NCBI RefSeq assembly: GCF_021044425.1
Contig: NZ_JAJNEC010000005.1
Span: 2,170,001 to 2,234,000 of the forward strand
Source of the DNA: Niabella pedocola
GTDB lineage: Bacteria; Bacteroidota; Bacteroidia; Chitinophagales; Chitinophagaceae
Direction: 5' to 3'
DNA length: 64,000 bases
Made by a program: the position numbers and the translations under genes. Under the pieces are notes generated by a model, which saw only the letters and a program-made list of their open reading frames with translations, searched no databases and was not told where the DNA came from. Within the stretch, counting starts at the first letter, position 1, and every line of letters starts with the position of its first letter. Shown here piece by piece: positions 44,155-52,874 of this stretch.

Positions 44155-44478
44155 ATGAATGAAATAGTTGCCCAGAAATTGAAAAAGACAAGATTATTAA
44201 TTGGTGATAATCAACTAACTGCAAGCAATAAGAGAGGTGTTAGGCAAAAGGATGTTTCATTGATGAGTCAGGAAAAAAAATACATACCTATTGAATACCT
44301 GGTTTACATGCTAAATCATAAAATAGACCTTAATACTTTGGTAAACGAAAACACAGAATTAAAAAGGATCCAAAATTATCGACCTATTGATGAAATTGAA
44401 ATCAAAATAAAAGAATTGTCCGAAGTAATTAATAACGTCATGGTAAGTGAACACGATAATGTACCCGGAACAATTTAA
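44155..44478 (+). CDS. Degenerate XRE-like small protein
   Basis: The 107-residue product resembles the Bacteroidota XRE regulators that begin with (L)K-x-x-R-x-x-x-G...and continue K-Y-I-P-x-E-Y-x-x-x-L-x-x-x-x-x-D-L-N-x-L: here QKLKKTRLLIGDNQLTASNKRGV and KKYIPIEYLVYMLNHKIDLNTLVNEN. The middle recognition helix looks shortened or altered, so this may be a decayed or divergent HTH protein. The C-terminal part is a short coiled-coil (ELKRIQNYRPIDEIEIKIKELSEVINNV). It lies between the glycosyltransferase gene and the TraB/GumN gene. Binding ability is doubtful. Confidence 0.5.
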   Translation: MNEIVAQKLKKTRLLIGDNQLTASNKRGVRQKDVSLMSQEKKYIPIEYLVYMLNHKIDLNTLVNENTELKRIQNYRPIDEIEIKIKELSEVINNVMVSEHDNVPGTI

Positions 44479-44704
44479 TTTAATCCTTGAATTCTTAGGA
44501 TCTGCTTAATTTACATTATTTATAGCGTAACCTTCGTTATCCCATATATAAAGTAATTATTAATCAAAACTTGGTTCAGGTAGAAATTAACATGCAATTA
44601 AATAACTTTATGTGCAATTGATAGATTTCTCAAATCAAACTCTTATAAGAATGCTATATGAGTCCTTGCATTTTTACTAACATCAATAATTTAAGGTAAT
44701 AAAA

Positions 44705-45679
44705 GTGAAAATTTTTTCTTTAGTTCTTATAATAATCTTTTGCCAGCAGCTTTCTCTTGGCCAACAACCTAAGAATATTAGGTCCGTTTTATGGAAGATC
44801 CAATATCCCGGAGCTCGACATACTTCATATTTATTAGGCACCGATCATTCTTTTGGCCAGGAATGGACGAACAAGTTTCTCATAGTAAAAGGTTTAATTG
44901 CAACCTCTGATATTTTTTATAGCGAGACGGGCAATTCGACGGCCGAAGATTCTATATTGTATAGTGCAAACCTGCCACCTAAGAGGTTTTCTGATTTTTT
45001 CGGGAAATATTCAGATAGGATAGACAGTTTTTTTCTTTCCTATTTAAATGCCCCCTTTAAGCCTTCTGTGCTTATCAATGAAATGGATAACTTAAATAGG
45101 CAAAGGATGTTTATAATTGCCTTTTGTTCCATAGTGGAAAAAAAATATAAAGAGGAACTTTTGGGAATCCCCGTGTCCAAAGATTTTGAAAAGGATGCTT
45201 ATGAAATCATGTTTTCCATGGACAGGGTACTTGAATTGTTTGCAGACTCCTCCAAAGTAAAAATAAGAGGTTTGGATGATCAACGATACAATAAGCAACA
45301 TATTGTAGATAACGGTTCCGCAGACACCGCTTTAATCCAATTTGTAAATAGAATAATTACCTTTAAAAGCGGAAATATTTCGAGTGAGATATTGAAATCT
45401 CAAGAGAGGTATAAACGCTATTACGATGGTTTGTTGAATATGGACTACTTTAAGGCAGGCCGGTCGGAAATAGATTGGCCTACCAATGTTGCGAGAAATC
45501 GGCGATGGGCAAAACTACTTTTAGAAAATTTAAAAAATCAAAACTGCTTTATCGCTGTTGGTTTAGGGCACCTATTTTTAAACAATAGATACGGCCTTTT
45601 GGATCTTTTACAAAGAAGCGGGTTCAAAATAGCTCCTGTTTCCTTGGATAGTAAGATCAACGAGGCTGAAGCTATTTAA
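44705..45679 (+). CDS. TraB/GumN-family protein, exported
   Basis: The 324-residue product starts at a GTG and has a signal peptide (KIFSLVLIIIFCQQLSLGQQ). The mature region begins RSVLWKIQYPGARHTSYLLGTDHSFGQEWT, with the L-W-K-I-x-x-P...(S)YL-L-G-T-x-H motif of the TraB/GumN family, and ends with FIAVGLGHLFLNNRYGLLDLLQRSGFKIAPV, the conserved V-G-x-G-H-L-x-x..GLLxLLQxxG(F/Y)x(V/I). Despite the name it is unrelated to conjugative TraB proteins. Function uncertain; members are thought to be metallo-hydrolase-like or pheromone-shutdown related. It is not obviously linked to its neighbours. Confidence 0.85.
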   Translation: MKIFSLVLIIIFCQQLSLGQQPKNIRSVLWKIQYPGARHTSYLLGTDHSFGQEWTNKFLIVKGLIATSDIFYSETGNSTAEDSILYSANLPPKRFSDFFGKYSDRIDSFFLSYLNAPFKPSVLINEMDNLNRQRMFIIAFCSIVEKKYKEELLGIPVSKDFEKDAYEIMFSMDRVLELFADSSKVKIRGLDDQRYNKQHIVDNGSADTALIQFVNRIITFKSGNISSEILKSQERYKRYYDGLLNMDYFKAGRSEIDWPTNVARNRRWAKLLLENLKNQNCFIAVGLGHLFLNNRYGLLDLLQRSGFKIAPVSLDSKINEAEAI

Positions 45680-45827
45680 TGCTGGAATAATTGTAAGGGC
45701 GGAAAATTTGAAGAACAAGAAGCTGTTTCAGTTGAGACTGTTTGCTTTGGGTAAGCGACAGGAGATATGAAGCGGCCTTCAACATAGTTAAATAATACCA
45801 GCCCACCTATTCCTAAATCGTTAGAAT

Positions 45828-46391
45828 ATGTATAAGAAAATATTTTGGTTATTCCTCATCGTCGCCATTACTGCTATATTAATCTCTTGTTGGAAAGAAG
45901 ATTATAAAATCACCAATGTTCGGTTTTTAGCTGCTGACACAACCACCATAGGCAAAATCCTTTACTACAAGCGAGCAGACACGTTGAAAAAATCATTCAA
46001 CTTCGCTATTGAAGTAGAAGGTGACTATGTAGCTCATAACAATGATGTTTTTATAACATCAGCTCACGCCATGAGAAGAGGTAAAAATATTCTCAATGAC
46101 ATTATTCAAAGCTCTTATACGATTTCACTCGACAAAGACTTTATCTATGCAGGCACCGTAATCAAAGCCAATACTAATTTATTCTCTATTCCTTCCATAA
46201 ACAAAGAAATATCAGTCAGTAAAAATGAATGGGCTTACTTATTTTCAAGTCAGCACCGAGTTTTCAAATTTACAAGAACTTTTAACGACAATATTGCGAT
46301 TGCCCAAGGGATATATAAAATTTTCTTCTCGTGTCAAACCACACAAAACGAAATTTTCAAAGATTCGATTCAAGTTTACATCAATCATTAA
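45828..46391 (+). CDS. Predicted lipoprotein of unknown function
   Basis: The 187-residue ORF has a lipoprotein signal (MYKKIFWLFLIVAITAILISCWKED, Cys about residue 22). The mature part is beta-rich and polar (YKITNVRFLAADTTTIGKILYYKRADTLKKSFNFAIEVEGDYVA), with repeated KDFIYAGTVIKANTNLFSI-like strands. It resembles DUF5034-type Bacteroidota lipoproteins in overall style, but I cannot confirm the family. It stands alone between the TraB/GumN gene and the decayed sigma-factor region. Confidence 0.6.
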   Translation: MYKKIFWLFLIVAITAILISCWKEDYKITNVRFLAADTTTIGKILYYKRADTLKKSFNFAIEVEGDYVAHNNDVFITSAHAMRRGKNILNDIIQSSYTISLDKDFIYAGTVIKANTNLFSIPSINKEISVSKNEWAYLFSSQHRVFKFTRTFNDNIAIAQGIYKIFFSCQTTQNEIFKDSIQVYINH

Positions 46392-46615
46392 AAAGCATAA
46401 CTGATGCAGGCCATTCGCCAGCATGCTAATCATACAAGAATCTCATTTAGTGTTTAAAATTCGCTCGCGTTTTTTGATTCAGATTTCGTTTCCCCAAAAA
46501 GGTAAACATTGATATTTAGGCATCTTGAATCCTGGTGATTACTAAAGACAGATTTTGGGCGCATACAAGTTTGGCTCCAATCTTTTTTTAAGTTACCAAG
46601 ATTTTGGAAGTCTTC

Positions 46616-46831
46616 ATGCGACAAATCAAGGCCTATACCACTAATGCGCTTGCCTACACAGAAAGCCGGGTTGATGCAGAAGAAATTGTTTAGGACATCT
46701 TTTTAAGGGCATGGATGAACCGACATAAAATCCCGGAAATAGAAAATATCGAAGCCTGGCTTCACACCATTGCCCGCAACAGTTCTGACGGTACTAAAAA
46801 GGATTGCAAAAGAAGGAAGGAGCAAGGTTAA
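46616..46831 (+). pseudogene. Decayed ECF sigma factor fragment
   Basis: The frame starting at 46616 reads MRQIKAYTTNALAYTESRVDAEEIV, stop (TAG at 46691), DIFLRAWMNRHKIPEIENIEAWLHTIARN, then a short tail ending at 46831. The sequence DAEEIV(stop)DIFLRAWMN...EIENIEAWLHTIARN is region 2 of an ECF sigma-70 factor of Bacteroidota (conserved QDIF-LRAW and IENIEAWLHTIARN). Only about 70 codons remain, the C-terminal region 4 is lost and there is a stop in the middle. So it is a pseudogene. Its disappearance may be tied to decay of an adjacent FecR/TonB-type system. Confidence 0.75.
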
Positions 46832-47464
46832 AAACCTGGCTATTCAAACTGTTGTGTTTACCGAGATATTTTGTTTACAACTTGGTTTGAGGTTGGATAC
46901 GGTAAATAAACGACAATTGTAAAGTATACCGACATGGAAGAGCAACAACAAATTTAAATATTTGTGAGAAATGGATGGCAATATGGACATTGAATATAAC
47001 GGCCGTCGTCTTTTTACCGGAGCCTCATCGGGTGTCTGGTATTTCGGAAAAATCCAATAAATCCGCTACAATTTGGTTAGATAATTGTCCAGTAAGGGGA
47101 GCCTCACTATACAGCCTCGCAATTTTTGCGGGGCTTTTTTCTTGCAAACCCTTATCCAGACTGCATATAAGGCCAAAGGGAGCAAGTGAAAAAGTTGAGG
47201 CCATAAGTGTTGTGTTTTCGAGCGTTTGCTATAGAGAGGAACCAGGAATCTTTTGATGATTAAAACACCTCAGGCTCCGTCAGTCACCGCTACTTTAACA
47301 GCTCAGCAAAAAGTAACCCGGAATTAATTTTATTCTTGGTGCCGGTTGTGCTAAATTCACTATTGAAATAATAGCTATTCAGCGAATTGTACCAAGGTGC
47401 CGGTTCTTAGTGTATTTAATCAGGAAGCGTATCGTCCGCTGTTTTTTTAAGTTAAAACCAGGTA
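46832..47464. other. Gene-poor region with possible FecR remnant
   Basis: No intact gene is supported between the decayed sigma factor and mlaE. A short frame at 46934 (MEEQQQI, stop) and one at 46971 (MDGNMDIEYNG...) could be the remains of the start of an anti-sigma factor (FecR) that usually follows such a sigma factor, but this is guesswork. A plus-strand frame at 46975-47256 overlaps the terminator at 47114 and looks like noise. The Mla promoter is expected close to 47465 but no clear box was seen. Confidence 0.4.
47114..47140 (+). terminator. Rho-independent terminator with no intact gene upstream
   Basis: GCCTCGCAA (47114-47122), loop TTT, TTGCGGGGC (47126-47134), followed by TTTTTT (47135-47140). 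The stem has 9 bp with one G-T pair. This is a strong intrinsic terminator. There is no intact gene on the plus strand for several hundred bases before it, so it may belong to a lost gene or to a small RNA. Confidence 0.75.
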
Positions 47465-48256
47465 ATGGAACCTATTGAACAATCAAAGAAACCGGTTATT
47501 TCGAGACAGGTCGACGGTTTCTTTATTACTGTTTACGAAATCTTCCGGTTTATCAGCCGGTTTTTCCGGGAAGTGCTGCGCCGTCCTTTTGAAACGCGGG
47601 AATTCATCCGCCAGTGTTTTTATATCGGCAACAGATCGCTGCCGCTGATCAGTCTTACCGGCTTTATTACCGGGCTGGTATTCACGAAACAGTCACGTCC
47701 TTCCCTGGCAGAGTTCGGGGCTACATCCTGGCTGCCTTCATTGATATCAATTGCTATCGTGCGGGCATTGGCTCCCCTGGTAACGGCGCTGATCTGTGCC
47801 GGCCGCGTAGGATCGAGCATGGGTGCGGAACTGGCTTCCATGAAAGTTACGGAGCAGATCGATGCCATGGAGGTTTCGGCCATCAACCCCTTCAAGTACC
47901 TGGTGATGACGCGGGTGCTGGCTTGTACTATATGCCTGCCGCTGTTGATGTGCTATAACGGGTTGATAGCGCTTGTTGGCGCTTTTGTGGACATTCACCT
48001 TAACGAGCAAACCAGCATGGAAACGTTTATACAAAATGCCTTTACCAATATTTCGTTCCTGGATCTTGCGGCCTCGCTGGTGAAAGCACTGGTGTATGGG
48101 TTTACGATCGGCATTGTTAGCTGTTATCAGGGTTTTCATGCCAGCCAAGGTACGGAGGGCGTCGGGAAATCCGCCAATGTATCGGTGGTGGTTTCCATGT
48201 TCCTGATCTTTATAGAAGAGGTGATTATTGTTCAACTCGTGAATACGATACGATAG
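47465..48256 (+). CDS. mlaE: MlaE-type ABC transporter permease
   Basis: The 263-residue product belongs to the MlaE/YrbE permease family of MCE lipid-transport systems, which move phospholipids between the outer and inner membranes. Evidence: the characteristic SLTGFITGLVFTKQS..LAEFGA and the ICAGRVGSSMGAELASMKVTEQIDAMEVSAINPFKYLVMTRV, containing the conserved E-x-A-x-M-x-V-T-E-Q-(I/V)-D-A-(L/M) motif. Five or six membrane segments fit the family. It is followed by mlaF after 2 bp and mlaD, the standard Bacteroidota order. MlaB and MlaC homologues are not in the window. Confidence 0.93.
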   Translation: MEPIEQSKKPVISRQVDGFFITVYEIFRFISRFFREVLRRPFETREFIRQCFYIGNRSLPLISLTGFITGLVFTKQSRPSLAEFGATSWLPSLISIAIVRALAPLVTALICAGRVGSSMGAELASMKVTEQIDAMEVSAINPFKYLVMTRVLACTICLPLLMCYNGLIALVGAFVDIHLNEQTSMETFIQNAFTNISFLDLAASLVKALVYGFTIGIVSCYQGFHASQGTEGVGKSANVSVVVSMFLIFIEEVIIVQLVNTIR

Positions 48257-48258
48257 CT

Positions 48259-49032
48259 ATGAAATCTTTTATTCCCAATATAGACAAACAGCAAACGGTG
48301 ATCTCTATCAGAGGCCTGTACAAATCGTTTGGCAGTAATCATGTACTGCGTGGGGTAGATCTGGATCTGCACCGGGGCGAGAACATCGTGGTGCTGGGGC
48401 GTTCCGGAACAGGGAAATCTGTTCTGATAAAAGTGATCGTGGGATTGCTGTATCCTGATGCCGGCACGGTACGTGTACTGGAACAGGAAGTTCCGGAACT
48501 GGGTGCCCACGCGCTGCGCAACCTACGCCTGAAAGTGGGTTTTTGTTTTCAGCATGGGGCATTATATGATAGCATGACGGTGGGCGAAAACCTGGCCTTC
48601 CCCCTGAAACGGAACGAACCGGGCATGACCCGTAAGGAGCGCGATAAACGTATAGAAATGGTACTGGAAGCCATCGGGCTTTCCCATACCATCCACCAGA
48701 TGCCGGCCGAGCTATCCGGCGGGCAGCGCAAGCGCATCGGCATCGGCCGCACGCTCATACTCCGTCCGGAAATCATGTTATATGATGAGCCCACGGCCGG
48801 ACTGGATCCTATCACCTGCACGGAGATCAATGACCTGATCAATGAAGTGCAGCACCGGTTCAAGACCAGCTCCATTATTATTACGCATGATCTTACCTGC
48901 GCGAAGTCTACGGGCGACACGATCGCCGTACTGAAAGAAGGGTGGTTTATACGGCAGGGCAACTTTGACGACGTGTTCAGTTCTGATGAAGCGCTGATCC
49001 GCGAATTCTATGAGTATAACTTTATTCAATAA
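48259..49032 (+). CDS. mlaF: MlaF-type ABC transporter ATPase
   Basis: The 257-residue product is the ATPase partner of the permease. Walker A is GRSGTGKS (within VVLGRSGTGKSVLIKVIVGLLYPD), the signature is LSGGQRKR and Walker B is IMLYDEPTAGLDP. The GxSGTGKS form with a Thr and the surrounding sequence are typical of MlaF rather than of other importers. The tail ends EALIREFYEYNFIQ. The gene starts 2 bp after mlaE and ends 3 bp before mlaD, so the three are one operon. Confidence 0.95.
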   Translation: MKSFIPNIDKQQTVISIRGLYKSFGSNHVLRGVDLDLHRGENIVVLGRSGTGKSVLIKVIVGLLYPDAGTVRVLEQEVPELGAHALRNLRLKVGFCFQHGALYDSMTVGENLAFPLKRNEPGMTRKERDKRIEMVLEAIGLSHTIHQMPAELSGGQRKRIGIGRTLILRPEIMLYDEPTAGLDPITCTEINDLINEVQHRFKTSSIIITHDLTCAKSTGDTIAVLKEGWFIRQGNFDDVFSSDEALIREFYEYNFIQ

Positions 49033-49035
49033 TGT

Positions 49036-50055
49036 ATGAAAACAACTGATTCAAGAAGGGCAACTACCGTTGGCATCTTTATCATCTTAGGACTGCTCAT
49101 TTTTGCCGCTGCCATCCTGTTTTTGGGCGGACAAAAGAAAGCGTTCATACAGTCAGTACAGGTAAAAGCCATTTTTCATGATGTGGGGGGCCTTTCCAAA
49201 GGCAACAACATCTGGTATTCCGGTGTAAAAGTGGGCACGATCAAAAAGATTACTTTTGTCGATCACAACCGGATCGAAGTGCTGATGAATATCGATAAGA
49301 ATGCCCGGCCGTTTATTCACAAAGATGTTAAGGCTCGGGTAAGTGCGGACGGACTGGTAGGCAATAAGATCATCGCTCTCGACGGTGGCACCGCTCAAAC
49401 AGCACCGATCGAAGACGGAGACGTGATCATCGTGGAACCCAGTATCAGTACCGACGAGATCATGAATACCCTTCAGGTGAACAATAAGAACCTGGTAGCT
49501 ATTACCGGTAATCTCAAAGACATCATGGAAAATCTTGCTGCGGGCAAAGGCTCGCTGGGAAAGCTGATGAAGGATTCATCCGTTTACGAGCAATTAGACC
49601 GTACCCTTACCATACTGCATAAAACAGCCGGGAATACCCAACAGTTCACCAGGGACCTCACGGGATACACCGCCAGATTGCAACGCCCCGGCGTACTGGC
49701 CAATGACCTGGTAAGTGACACCATTGTATTCAGCAGACTCAGAAGTACCGCAAACCAACTCCAGGAAGTGGCAGCGCAGGCGAACCAGGTTGCGCGCAAT
49801 CTTCAGTCGGTAACCACGGATGTAAAAGGCCGTCTTAACAGCAATGAATCAGCTGCCGGCGTGTTGCTGAACGATTCTGCTACAGCCCGGGAGCTGCAAC
49901 AAACGATCCGCAACCTGGAAAGCAGTACCGGTAAACTGGATGAGAATATGGAAGCAGTGCGGCACAATTTCCTGTTCCGGGGCTACTTCAGGCGACAGGA
50001 AAAACAACGCAAAAAAGAGGAAAAACAGCGGCAAAAAGAACTGCAACGACAATAG
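49036..50055 (+). CDS. mlaD: MlaD-type MCE domain protein
   Basis: The 339-residue product has one N-terminal membrane helix (TTVGIFIILGLLIFAAAILFLGG) and the MCE domain (VQVKAIFHDVGGLSKGNNIWYSGVKVGTIKKITF, about residues 41-75), which binds lipid. The C-terminal part is a long helical coiled region with low-complexity end (KQRKKEEKQRQKELQRQ). This is the periplasmic substrate-binding component anchored in the inner membrane. Length 339 is longer than Proteobacterial MlaD because of the C-terminal helix, as is usual in Bacteroidota. Confidence 0.93.
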   Translation: MKTTDSRRATTVGIFIILGLLIFAAAILFLGGQKKAFIQSVQVKAIFHDVGGLSKGNNIWYSGVKVGTIKKITFVDHNRIEVLMNIDKNARPFIHKDVKARVSADGLVGNKIIALDGGTAQTAPIEDGDVIIVEPSISTDEIMNTLQVNNKNLVAITGNLKDIMENLAAGKGSLGKLMKDSSVYEQLDRTLTILHKTAGNTQQFTRDLTGYTARLQRPGVLANDLVSDTIVFSRLRSTANQLQEVAAQANQVARNLQSVTTDVKGRLNSNESAAGVLLNDSATARELQQTIRNLESSTGKLDENMEAVRHNFLFRGYFRRQEKQRKKEEKQRQKELQRQ

Positions 50056-50116
50056 AAAAGCCGCATCAGGCAAAAACACGCATAACTTTTTTGGGGTGTT
50101 GAAGGGTTCGCGCTTT

Positions 50117-51070
50117 TCAGGATTTAATTGGCCCGATGTATCTTTTGGCAATAACGAGGTTGGAAAATTTGATATGATGAGATGCACCTTTGGGTGTGGT
50201 ATCGTCGTAAAATTCGATCCAGATATAATTGAGGGTTAGCTTTTCATTTGTTCTCCAGCGGAACCCTTCAAAGGGCTGCCCTGTTTTGTTATTTATCCAG
50301 GAATCAGCCAGCCATTTCCCGCGGGGAAAACCGGGCCCCCAGTGCCCAACCGCCGCCCCATCCTGCCAAACCTGCAGCTCACCGTTTGATGCGGTTGCGG
50401 GGTGGTTGAGCCGGATCATCAGTTCAACGCACATCCATGTATCCCAGGAGATCTTTTTGGATTGCGGACTGCCGTTGACCAGGTCATTGCCATAGCATTT
50501 TCCCCGGGCACCCGCCCGCATATCGCCCCAGTAAAGATAGGTGTCCATATCATCCCGGCTGCCAACGGGTTCATAGGCGATGGAGATCCGCTGATCTCCA
50601 AGTGCACAGGTGCCGGCGCGGGGATGCGGATACCGGGTGGCGGGATCATAGCCGCCGATCCAAACCGATTCATGATGAATGTACCCTTTCGAATCTGACG
50701 GGTATTTTACATAATATCGAATGTAGAGGACACTATCGAAACCCGGGTCAAACTGTCTAAATAAATGCCCGCCGTCGTTTTTTCCTCCCAGGTTGGTCAT
50801 TTTAAGCGCTACGCAACCGTTGGCCGGAACATCTACGCTATCCAGGCTCATTCCTTCGCGGTTAAGAACATCGGTATACCGGGCCAGTATATTGGGCATA
50901 CCATCATTAAATTTTTCGGTGTAAAGCACATCAGGGTCCTGCTCAATGCCGACATCATTGGGATATAGCGTCGCAAGGGCGTTGGCCGGGGGCTGCCGGA
51001 TTGGCTCGTGTAGCGGCTTGAATCCGGCAATGCCGGCCAGTACGATCAGGATGCAGGTAAATTGTTTCAC
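50117..51070 (-). CDS. Secreted lectin/polysaccharide-lyase-like protein
   Basis: The 317-residue product has a signal peptide (KQFTCILIVLAGIAGFKP). The mature part looks like a concanavalin-A-type jelly roll: YIRYYVKYPSDSKGYIHHESVWIGGYDP, DTYLYWGDMRAG, ISWDTWMCVELMIRLN and GELQVWQDGAAVGHWG match the repeated beta strands of this fold, and the W-x-x-V/M-x-x-x-x-x-L-N..G..-x-x-W-x-D-G segment is typical of polysaccharide lyase family 14-like and related proteins. Whether it has lyase activity is unknown. It is convergent with mlaD (61 bp apart) and has no partner in the window. Confidence 0.6.
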   Translation of the reverse strand: MKQFTCILIVLAGIAGFKPLHEPIRQPPANALATLYPNDVGIEQDPDVLYTEKFNDGMPNILARYTDVLNREGMSLDSVDVPANGCVALKMTNLGGKNDGGHLFRQFDPGFDSVLYIRYYVKYPSDSKGYIHHESVWIGGYDPATRYPHPRAGTCALGDQRISIAYEPVGSRDDMDTYLYWGDMRAGARGKCYGNDLVNGSPQSKKISWDTWMCVELMIRLNHPATASNGELQVWQDGAAVGHWGPGFPRGKWLADSWINNKTGQPFEGFRWRTNEKLTLNYIWIEFYDDTTPKGASHHIKFSNLVIAKRYIGPIKS

Positions 51071-51476
51071 TGTTATAAATAGTATCGGAACTTCCGGGGG
51101 AAGTTTATACCGGCTTTCTAAATATACATAAAAATCCAGTGGTTGAATCCGGCCTCTGCGGCAATATTACCCGTTGCCTCCTGTCATGGATTAAAGCCGT
51201 AAAAATATTTACTACTGCGTATGCTCTAAAATGGCGTTAGCTGATCATGACCATTTATAAAAAATATGATAAGTTTGCAGCGAATATAACGGGAAGCGAG
51301 TTTTTAAGAACGATTGTGAGATGCTTCATTTAAGTGATGTGGCCTGTCATCTTCGATGAGCAAACCGCTTAATGGAGATCGTTGCTTCGTCTCAACTTCA
51401 TTTTTATGCCAACGCATCAGCTCTTTGCCCTCTACCTGGTTTTGATAGTCTGGAATAAGAGGTCTCCCGATTTTTA
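51071..51476. other. Intergenic region with an unexplained open frame
   Basis: 406 bp with no gene. On the minus strand, 51304-51478, there is an open frame without an obvious start (GRPLIPDYQNQVEGKELMRWHKNEVETKQ...) that looks protein-like and could be the 3' end of a decayed gene; I do not recognise the family. The remainder has no visible promoter or repeat. Confidence 0.4.
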
Positions 51477-52847
51477 ATGAATTTTCAAAATGAATACAGC
51501 ATGATGATACAGCGTCTTTTTTTTATTGCTATGGTTATTTTAGGGATCAGCAGTTGCGGAACCAGTAAAAAAGCACAGCGACAGGAAGTGCCGTTTGATG
51601 AAGGGATCCGCCGGATCAATCACGTGGTGGTTGTTTATATGGAGAACCATAGCTTCGATAATCTGTATGGTGAATTCAAAGGCGTGAATGGTATTAAAAA
51701 TGCCCAAAGAGGCAATTTTGTCCAGGTTGACGAACAGGGCCGGGCGTACAAGTATCTCCCCGAAATTCCCCGGAACAATGCCTTTCCTACCAATTTGCCC
51801 AATAAGCTTTTTAATATTGACCAGTATGTTCCCTCCGATAAAAAAACGCCGGATGTGACGCACCGTTTTTTTCACAACCAGTTGCAGATTAACGGAGGCA
51901 AGATGGATAAATTTGCGGCCTACAACGATTCAAAAGGACTGGCAATGGGCTATTACACTACGAAGAAGCTGCCGCTGTATCCCATAGCGCAGCAGTACAC
52001 CTTGTGCGATAACTTCTTCCAGAGTGTTTTTGGCGGTTCCTATTTTAACCACGTGTATTTAATTGCTGCTGCTGCTCCGGTATGGAAGGATGCCCCGAAA
52101 TCAATGATCGCGGAAGTAGATGCGCAGGGAAGGATGACAAAAGACGGGATCGTTACTCCTGACGGGTATGCGGTAAATCATGTGCTTTCCCGGAATAAAC
52201 CCTATCCGCCTAAATCGGATGTTTCCAAATTATTGCCTTCGCAGACCATGCCAACCATCGGTGACCGGCTGAGCGAAAAAGGAATATCCTGGGCATGGTA
52301 TTCCGAAGGATGGGATGATGCGGTGGCAGGAAGGAAAAATAATTTTGCATATAACCATGAGCCCTTCCTGTATTTTGCCAACTATGAAGAAGGAACGGAA
52401 GGAAGGAAACATCTGAAGGATCAAAATGATTTCCTTAAGGCGGCAAAAGAAGGAACGCTTCCCAGCGTTTCTTTTGTAAAACCCGGTGGAGGAAATGATG
52501 AACATCCGGGCAGCTCTGATGTCTATTCTTCGGAGCAGCTGGCTGTGAAACTGATCAATGCCGTACTGGAGGGGCCGAACGCAAAGGATGCCCTGGTGAT
52601 CCTGACATACGATGAGTTTGGCGGATATTTTGACCATGTGGCTCCGCCGGTTATTGACCGGTGGGGGCCGGGAAGCCGTATTCCTGCGATTGTGATCGGG
52701 CCGTTTGCAAAAAAAGGCCATGTTGATCATACCCAATATGAAACGGTGAGTATTCTTTCGTTTATCGAGCGCAGATGGGGTATTACGCCATTAGCCGAGC
52801 GGGACAAAAATGCAAGCCCGTTCAGGAATGCCCTTATTTTTAAATGA
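51477..52847 (+). CDS. Phospholipase C/acid phosphatase-type phosphoesterase
   Basis: The 456-residue product has a lipoprotein-like signal (MIQRLFFIAMVILGISSCG, lipidated Cys at about residue 27 from the first Met; an internal Met may be the real start). It shows the phosphoesterase (PF04185-type) motifs: INHVVVVYMENHSFDNLYG (metal-binding ENHSFD), VILTYDEFGGYFDHVAPP (TYDE-x-GG-x-FDHV), and SRIPAIVIGPFAKKG. The enzyme hydrolyses phosphate esters, such as phospholipids, outside the cytoplasm. It starts 406 bp after the previous gene and is followed after 27 bp by the cytochrome peroxidase gene, possibly in one operon. Confidence 0.88.
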   Translation: MNFQNEYSMMIQRLFFIAMVILGISSCGTSKKAQRQEVPFDEGIRRINHVVVVYMENHSFDNLYGEFKGVNGIKNAQRGNFVQVDEQGRAYKYLPEIPRNNAFPTNLPNKLFNIDQYVPSDKKTPDVTHRFFHNQLQINGGKMDKFAAYNDSKGLAMGYYTTKKLPLYPIAQQYTLCDNFFQSVFGGSYFNHVYLIAAAAPVWKDAPKSMIAEVDAQGRMTKDGIVTPDGYAVNHVLSRNKPYPPKSDVSKLLPSQTMPTIGDRLSEKGISWAWYSEGWDDAVAGRKNNFAYNHEPFLYFANYEEGTEGRKHLKDQNDFLKAAKEGTLPSVSFVKPGGGNDEHPGSSDVYSSEQLAVKLINAVLEGPNAKDALVILTYDEFGGYFDHVAPPVIDRWGPGSRIPAIVIGPFAKKGHVDHTQYETVSILSFIERRWGITPLAERDKNASPFRNALIFK

Positions 52848-52874
52848 TTACCGTTATTTTGAGGGGGATCGGTT

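Noticed and set aside
44705..45679. Conjugative TraB protein
   Set aside because: It belongs to the TraB/GumN family, which is unrelated to conjugation TraB; motif and signal peptide fit that family.
46975..47256. A 93-codon plus-strand frame before mlaE
   Set aside because: It runs straight through the strong terminator at 47114-47140 and resembles no known family.
47747..48235. A 162-codon minus-strand frame inside mlaE
   Set aside because: Antisense to an unmistakable MlaE permease; no domain similarity.
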